Assembly (NCBI RefSeq): GCF_018320785.1
Contig: NC_054870.1
Location: forward strand, 1,675,199-1,739,198
Length of the DNA stretch: 64,000 nucleotides
Origin: Cheilinus undulatus
Taxonomy: Eukaryota; Chordata; Actinopteri; Labriformes; Labridae
Direction of reading: 5' to 3'
Shown: piece by piece, positions 57,557 through 64,000 of the stretch
Layout: each line of letters begins with the position of its first letter
How positions within the stretch are numbered: the first letter of the stretch is position 1
Notes under the pieces: model-generated
Told to the model about the DNA's origin: nothing
Seen by the model: only the letters and a program-made list of their open reading frames with translations
The model's database searches: none
Position numbers and translations under genes: made by a program

Positions 57557-58095
57557 TACAGTGCTTAACAAATTTATTAGACCACCTGTCATATTTGTTT
57601 CAGAGACCATCCAGCATCATGAAGTGCTTTAATGCGGACTCTTTCATTTTCAGTCAGCTCTCCACGTTTTACCATTTTGAACAGGAATGAGGAATTTCAA
57701 ATTAAATTCACCTTCTTATACCCAAATTTGAGGCGGCTCACTGGGCTTCTCTGAGAAGTCAGAAATGAATCAAGCATAACATTCAACCACTAAAACTCAT
57801 TTTCTGTTCAGGAATGCAAGTAAATAACTATAATTTGACATATTAATCAAGAAATAATAATGTGCTGTACTATTTTTTTCATTTTTTTTTTTTGTAAATC
57901 AGTAAAATTGGAAATTCATGGATAACTATAATAATTCTATTTTAGCATTAAAAATATCATTTGGGTTAAAGAGCTTCTACATATTGGTGCATTAACCATT
58001 GCAGAAACATAAAAAAAATGATTTTGTTAATTTAGGGCAGCTGTGGCATAAACCTTACTTTGGGTGGTGGTCTAATAAATTTGTTAAGCACTGTA
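57557..58095 (-). mobile_element. MITE derived from the Tc1 family at 43811
   Basis: Has the same termini (TACAGTGCTTAACAAATTTA ... TTGTTAAGCACTGTA) and keeps only the first part of the transposase N-terminus and both ends (539 bp). This is an internal-deletion derivative of the 43811-45372 family. Confidence 0.9.
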
Positions 58096-59812
58096 CATTG
58101 AAGTGTAAAAGTGTTTACCTTTAGGTTAAAAAAATGACACATCTTTAGTCTTAATTGGGTTTTCAGTGTCTGGCCCAAGGCTACTTCTGTGTGTTTTCTG
58201 CAGGAGCTTGGCCTAAACCATCAAACATCCAAGACATGACCCGGTCTACCCCTCAGTCAAAGCTGCCCTATTTGTGTGAACACCAAGCCCAAGTATCTTG
58301 GCTGTGAGACACTTAAGTTTGATGTCCAGGGTTTGAATTTTATTGTGGCTTTTGGCTTTTCCGATATGCACCACGGCATTCCACGGCACTGCATGCACAT
58401 TTGTAAGTGCAGCGTGGTCAATATCAGAGTTAACAGTCATTCTGTCACTTCTGCAGCAGGGAGTTAATGCCATTTAACCTGCCGTTTAAGAGCAGTAACA
58501 ACAATGCAAGTATCGCGCAACAAGTTTAATCAGAGAAAATCAGATCCAAATATACATTAAAAACCAGACAATCACAGAAAATGTGTCATTATACCCACAA
58601 AATCCTCGTAAATCTGGGCCTTATTTCAGTGCAGTGCTGCCTCGGGGTGGGACCAGACTCTAATCTCATGACATGAGGTGAGATTTTACACAAGTTTTTC
58701 TTTACCTTAGTAACAGAATATATGACTAAAACATTTTTTCTTTAATTCAAGTGCATGACAATTAATGCAAAGATGCAGGTCCATTTTGAAAAGTTTAACT
58801 ATTAACCCTCCTGCACTGAATATAACTGCAAAAATATAGAAAGCTACTGTAGTTTTGTCTTGTCCAGATGTAAACTACTCATTATGACAGGACTAGTCTC
58901 GGCATGACTTAAACACGCATTCAGCAGCACCACGTATTAAATTCTCATGCATGATAATGTTGCCACACCCTTGTTTCTTCACTACCTGTTAGTTCCAATG
59001 AAAATAAAGAAAACAGAAGTGGTTTGATAAGCCTGAACTGTCTTCTCATTTGGAAAGATATTTTAAAATATGGGCAAAAAAGACTTAAATTGAAAAAACT
59101 GCTTCAGTTTATTTGAACTATTCCTCATCCTCTATCACCAACACTTATAAATCTGCATGTCAGCAACCCATTTGCTATAAACTGCAGGACATATTTGTCT
59201 GAAATAATTTTGCAAGCTGTCTCTGTGCGTCGTGTTAGTAGTTATGCACAAATCAACACTTAATCCACGCTGCTACAGCGTACAGATATTTAGTAGCAGC
59301 AGATTTCATTAACAGGTGATTTATTTTCTAAAGATGGCGGCTAACGTGTGGCTCAAACGAGCATGTGCGTGAAGAGGTGAGGAGTCAGCACTATTTAGAA
59401 CAGGTGAGGGCTGTGCTCTGTTTCTTTGCCACCTTCCACATAAGTGATTTTTAACCTTCACTTAAATATGTACTATAGAAGCCTGTATTAGGTCATCTAT
59501 GAAGAAACTAAATCTCATAAGACATTTTTCACCTCGACAAGAAATCTCATGACATTTTAGTCTTGCCTGTCACACCCTTAGGTGCCACGCACGAATAACT
59601 GCAGAATGAAAAAATAGAGCATTTCATTGGTTTGTGGGGATGGATGGTCAAAAATGTAATTTTATCATGTAATGAAAAACCAAACTAACAACACTGAGAT
59701 ATTTACTTTTGGTTTTATATTTGTGGAAGCTTAATGTACGTAAAATAATACAATAACCTACATGATGGCAACTTTTTAGAGTCCCCCAAATGTCTCATTT
59801 AAGGCTTTAGGG
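58096..59812. other. Intergenic, nothing recognised
   Basis: About 1.7 kb without a convincing coding frame, RNA gene or bounded repeat. Confidence 0.4.
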
Positions 59813-60670
59813 CATTGCTCCTCAACTGGTTGGGACACGGGACCCATCATCAACTCCTCAAGGAGAAATGTGACCCAAATTTTTGAGATTTTTTCAGTCA
59901 ATCAGATGTATTTAGTAAAAAAATAATAGAGCTTGGGCCTAAGACAGTACAAAATAATAACAAAACATGAAACAGGACAAAACATGCATGTTTTTAACCT
60001 TGTAAAGCAGAAGGATTCGCCCGTTTCCGTGTTTCTAACTGGCAAGTCCATCTTGCAAAGCTCCTGCCTGAAACATTTGGGCCCGGTTAAAATAGTGACA
60101 GGACCAATCAGCGACAAGGGGCAGTACTTTCAGGCACAGCGGAGTCGTGACATAAGCAAGCAGCAACAAGAGGCTGGTGCAGTGTGGAAGAACTTAGTGT
60201 GGATGCTGCTAAAGCGCCAGTTTTATCAGAACTTGACAACATTTCTTGGTTAGAAGAACAAAGAACAGCAGTGAGTTGTTTTCTTTTCAAAAACGACAAA
60301 AGTCGTGTACTGACATGTCTACAGTCGCCATGGTTTGCGTTATTCAGTCCTTAAGGAGTTTACTCCTTGGTAGTGGCTACCTCTTGTGTTTTGTTGCTTT
60401 GATTGTCCCGTAAAGATTTGACGAACAGAACGTACGTCCAGTCACCTTTTGTGTCTTTTTCTAAAGCATCTGCTCTTTCCCAAACACTATGTATGAGAGG
60501 TTTACCAGATGGGTGTGTGAAACACACCCATCTGGCATGTCAGGTTAGTATGTTTTATGGAGTTTCATAGACAATTTGGCGCAATTTTTTCCCAGGCACA
60601 CATCCGCTACCCACTGAAAAGGGCTTCACGACCTACTTTTGGGTCCTGACCCTCCAGTTGAGAGCCACTG
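59813..60670. mobile_element. Non-autonomous hAT element with internal hairpin
   Basis: Termini CATTGCTCCTCAACTGG and CCAGTTGAGAGCCACTG; flanking 8-mers CTTTAGGG / CTCTAGGG (7 of 8). 858 bp. It contains a perfect 14-bp-arm hairpin at 60505-60535. Confidence 0.85.
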
Positions 60671-60713
60671 CTCTAGGGGAGCTCATGCCCGTTTCATGGG
60701 AGCTGAGCTCCCC

Positions 60714-60965
60714 TTAGCTTAGCATAGTTTAGTTTAGTTTAGCTTATCTTAGCATAACTTACCTTAGCTTAGTTTGCCTTAGCTTAGCTTAGTTTATTTT
60801 AGCTTAGCCTAGCTAAGCTTAATTCATTTTAGCTTAGCTTAGCTTAGTTTAGCTTAGCTTAGTTTATTTTAGCTTAGCTTAGTTTAGCTAAGCTTAGTTT
60901 ATTCTAGCTTAGCTTAGCTTAGTTTATTTTAGCTTAGTTTAGCTTGGCTTAGCTTAGCTTAGCTC
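60714..60965. repeat. TTAGC-type pentanucleotide array
   Basis: About 250 bp of TTAGC units with variants such as TTTAT and TTAGT, flanked on both sides by AGCTCCCC. It lies just downstream of the presumed RET51 3'UTR. Confidence 0.92.
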
Positions 60966-61824
60966 CCCTGTAATCCAAACTATGACTGTCTGTTTTTGGA
61001 GACATAACTTGAGCACACATACTGCACATGATCATTGTTTATTATTAACTGGAACAAAATCAAAGAAGAACATAATAATGATATCACTCATTAGTTAACA
61101 TCATACGTTTCCACAAAGATTGCCATTACAGTGAATCAAAAACTGACCTGTAGTCTGAAACAAGACATAGACACAATCTACATGAAGTCTCATGTCCGTA
61201 CGCTGGACTAGCTCTCACACGTTGATATTTTTCATATACAGTAGAAAAACAAGGAACATTTTGCCTGTGCACTGAGCATTTCTGTTTTACTTTTCTTTGG
61301 CAAGAATAGTTATGAATCCTCGAGTGGGGGAAACACAAAAGGGTCATTGACATTTTCAGGGGCACAATCTTAAAGAGTAGAAACTTCACATTTTCAGAAC
61401 ATGTTCAGCATTTTGCTCCTGTTCACTCCATCCCTGCTGTCTACAATAGGAGATGGTAAAGACTTCCCTTTTGACTCCTGGGCTGGAATGAAATCTTTAC
61501 TCTGACATTAATAATCTGAGACTATTGTAGAAGCAGCACAGGCACTTTAAAGACATTTACACTGGCATACAATCTGGTACAACAGTCATGCAGTGGAACT
61601 ACGTGGCCAACATGACCTGTGAGGTAATATCTGACATACTGAAGAGCTGAATGAAGCATGGCCTATATTGATTCAGCTGCATTTAAATGACCCAAGTTCA
61701 ACCATTGAATACCCGTGCAACAGAAATATAGGGACCAACTTTAGTATCAGATAACAAATATACAGTCTTTTAGAAATATACATGTTTCCCAATTGGTTAT
61801 CTTTTCAACAGGGTCGGTTTGTCT
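60966..61824 (-). other. ret: Probable RET51 3'UTR with poly(A) signal
   Basis: Follows the RET51 TAA. A minus-strand AATAAA (plus TTTATT, 61038-61043) lies about 780 bases downstream and is the first candidate before the TTAGC-type array. No repeat family was recognised inside. Confidence 0.45.
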
Positions 61825-61982
61825 TTAGCTATCAAGCTTGTCCACAGCTTTTGCAGGTGAAGGCAAAGCCATCCAGTTTGCATAAACACTATCATTGGCA
61901 TATCTTGTAAAGACTGGATTAGTGGCATCATGTCTGTTGAGTGGTACCGGGCTCTTCTCTGGCCAGTTCGGGTATGACATGC
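61825..61982 (-). CDS. ret: RET receptor tyrosine kinase, last exon (long RET51-type tail)
   Basis: RET is the GDNF-family receptor tyrosine kinase. This exon (acceptor TTTTTAG at about 61983) encodes the tail of the long isoform: a split glycine codon, then exactly 51 residues starting [14 protein letters not shown], containing [11 protein letters not shown], and ending KAVDKLDS plus TAA. It aligns residue for residue with human RET51 (MSDPNWPGESPVPL ... [11 protein letters not shown] ... DTFDS). The VYANW tyrosine corresponds to human Y1096, a GRB2-binding site specific to RET51. All upstream exons, including the kinase domain, are off the right edge. Confidence 0.93.
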
Positions 61983-63975
61983 CTAAAAACGAGAACACAT
62001 CATTTTTCTGAACTCAGGGAAAGATAAACAGTGTACAGTAAGGCTCTCAATTCAAATTCTGTCGTATCTGCCTCAGAAACAAGCCCTGAGTTGAATTAGA
62101 GGGCTGTCATTGATTTTATATACAAGTAAGCAAAGTTAGAGCTTCATATTATGGAGTTATATTTGTGCCTTAATCCTGAACGAGCAATGGCAAACTTTGA
62201 GAGCAGAAAAATATACTGAGGCATGCTAATTTGGCAAACTCGAGCAAAGAAAAATTTCAGCAAGCAAGAGTCTTTTCTGTGCTCAGCTTTATTCTACACC
62301 CTCTCGCAAACTCTTCCTCAGTGCACCGGCAGATCACAGCACGCTCGCTTACATCGGCTCTCCCTCTCTGAAGCAGCCAATCAGAGTTTAGTGCCTCCAG
62401 AGTTCTCTGACTGGATGACTTTGCTGCACATTTGTAACTCTGCACAACTCAAACATGTTGAATTTTTCCTCAAAATAGGATCAGTGTGCTTACACAAGAT
62501 ATTTTTCTGCGCTCAAAGTTTCCCATTGCTCACTCAGACTTGAGGTACAAATGTAACTCCATATTAAAAGCTGTATGAAGGGATGCTACATGATTTCATG
62601 GCTATGGTTTTGCTCATGGCTGTATCCACCTTATTCCTAGTGCAGATATAATTATTGGTGAGCCATTCACGATTGTACTAATAACCAAAATCTGTTATAT
62701 TTGTGGCTTCAGTGGTGTTTCAAACTTTCCCAGGTGGCCCAGGTGATTTATGGATATCAGTAAAAACTGGTTTTAAAGACTAGGCTTATTTATGGTGAAT
62801 GAGAATTGCACAGGCAATATTTTTAATGTAGCTATGCTAACAAACTTAGCATAAAAAGTAAGGAAATGTGTTTGGCAGTAATTCTTTGTTGTAATGGGGC
62901 TTCTGGTCAATAAATCTGACACAGTTGGAAAGCCTGTTTATTTCCCTTTTAAATGGTGCCACATTTGTGAGGAACATGCATTTGTGGGATGAGCAGCAGA
63001 GCTGAGTGTGTGGGTTGCACCCATGAAAAATTTGCCATATCTTTTCTACCAGTGCCAAACCAGCCTTATTACTATGCAAATACTGATGCAGAGCTACTTA
63101 TGTTGACTAAATATACTTGTTTATGCTGTCTGAGACCATTTTTCACATTATCCTCTCATCCATTAATAATAAGAGGCAGAGAGATGATCACATTATCCCA
63201 TTTCAGGATTAATAGATGATTTTTACCATTTTTAAAAAATCTCTGAATCACTCTAATAATAAGGCCCAGTGTTAAAACACTGGGGCTCTTTATTTGGTGG
63301 CAGAGGACACAGGAAGTCACACCCAGACTTCATGTAAGGAATCATGGGGGGCAGGAATAAGGTGGATATCTGATCTTTAGCTGCCTATGTTAAAAATATA
63401 CAGGCTGACAACAAATATTTAGACCAATATGCTCTTTTCTTTACTGGATCTCACAAGAGTTGCATTCAAGAGCTTTACTGCTTCTCTGTTCAGCATTGTG
63501 AAATCATCATTACCTATAGCTAGTAGACACATTAGAAAGTGAGGACACTGAAGACAATCTGAGACTGAAAACACAATGAGCATTAAGCAAGGACCTGTTT
63601 CAAATGTTCCACTCCTCCAGTGAAAACAAAGAATGAAACATGACAATGAAAATGTGATGGAGTTAAAAAAAATTAACCATCTCCAAATGAAATGTACATG
63701 AAGCATGAGTATGAGCACTGCCATACAAATTAGAGTGTATATTCAGTATTTACAGTGTAGTATTTTAGGTAGGCTCTATGCACATTAGAAGCAGGTCCAA
63801 ACAGAAAAGAGGTCATGACACAATCTTTTTCTTTTCTTTTTTTTTTTTTTTCGCTGAACCTCCCATTTACGATGAAATGGGAGCTATTTCAGCAAAAGAA
63901 AGGCCTAGAGCAAAGTCACAGAGAGTTGACTTTGGAAAAGTTTAAACAACTGAGGCTATGCTTTGTGGTTTGTTT
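61983..63975 (-). other. ret: ret intron 19 / RET9 3'UTR
   Basis: This 2-kb interval is intron for the long isoform and 3'UTR for the short isoform. A minus-strand AATAAA (plus TTTATT, 63289-63294) lies about 680 bases after the RET9 stop and is a candidate short-isoform poly(A) signal. A MITE-like inverted-repeat element occupies 62150-62563, and a T-rich run lies near 63830-63851. No other gene is seen. Confidence 0.6.
62150..62563. mobile_element. MITE-like element with ~65-bp inverted repeats
   Basis: Left arm TATGGAGTTATATTTGT... mirrors the right arm ending ACAAATGTAACTCCATA. Homology continues inward (AATGGCAAACTTTGAG versus CTCAAAGTTTCCCATT). About 414 bp, non-coding, inside ret intron 19. 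Confidence 0.75.
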
Positions 63976-64000
63976 CTAAAATCTAGTGAATGCGTGGGAG
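63976..64000 (-). CDS. ret: RET short-isoform (RET9-type) C-terminus, partial
   Basis: The last bases of the window read, on the minus strand, codons for S-H-A-F-T-R-F followed by TAG. Human RET9 ends in GRISHAFTRF, produced when exon 19 reads through its donor instead of splicing to exon 20. Seven identical residues, a stop, and the correct position upstream of the RET51 exon make chance unlikely. The remainder of exon 19, including the conserved tyrosine before the split, is just beyond the edge. Confidence 0.88.

Overview
The window is vertebrate nuclear DNA, almost certainly from a ray-finned fish and probably a percomorph. It has split protein-coding genes with GT-AG introns and many Tc1/mariner and hAT-type DNA transposons, L1-like LINEs and a tRNA-derived SINE. 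Four genes can be recognised by assembling exons and comparing them with remembered vertebrate proteins. In every case the reading frame stays intact across all junctions.

Layout. (1) 98-21372, minus: mcmbp (MCM-binding protein), 14 exons visible; the final exon(s) lie beyond the left edge. Its introns, above all intron 7 (8175-18802) and intron 13 (266-6283), are filled with transposons. Intron 5 (19212-19775) looks like a U12-type AT-AC intron. (2) 21373-21961: a roughly 590-bp head-to-head interval that probably serves as a shared promoter for mcmbp and sec23ip. (3) 21962-39015, plus: sec23ip (SEC23-interacting protein / phospholipase-like DDHD protein), complete in 18 coding exons, 955 codons plus stop. 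(4) 39016-42039: convergent intergenic region with the sec23ip poly(A) signal, one hAT copy and the likely csgalnact2 3'UTR. (5) 42040-48572, minus: csgalnact2 (chondroitin sulfate N-acetylgalactosaminyltransferase 2), complete in 7 coding exons, 539 codons plus stop, with a probable noncoding first exon near 49.9 kb. (6) 50.1-60.97 kb: gene-free and transposon-rich, ending in a TTAGC-type pentanucleotide array. (7) 61825-64000, minus: the 3' end of ret. The last exon encodes the 51-residue tail of the long isoform, and the very edge of the window holds the last seven residues and stop of the short isoform, so both alternative C-termini are present.

Functionally the genes are unrelated housekeeping and signalling loci: MCMBP acts on the replicative helicase, SEC23IP at ER exit sites, CSGALNACT2 in Golgi chondroitin sulfate synthesis, and RET is a GDNF-family receptor kinase. 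The order csgalnact2-ret matches a human neighbour pair at 10q11, and mcmbp-sec23ip matches a human neighbour pair at 10q26; here the two pairs adjoin.

The repeats are well enough preserved that insertion order can be read from target-site duplications. Examples are a LINE inside a hAT element at 50.4-53.9 kb, a Tc1 and a hAT inside another hAT at 43.7-46.4 kb, and a LINE inside a mariner-like element at 13.3-16.3 kb. No CRISPR array, rRNA gene or functional tRNA gene was seen. Gene identities rest on remembered protein families, not on a database search.
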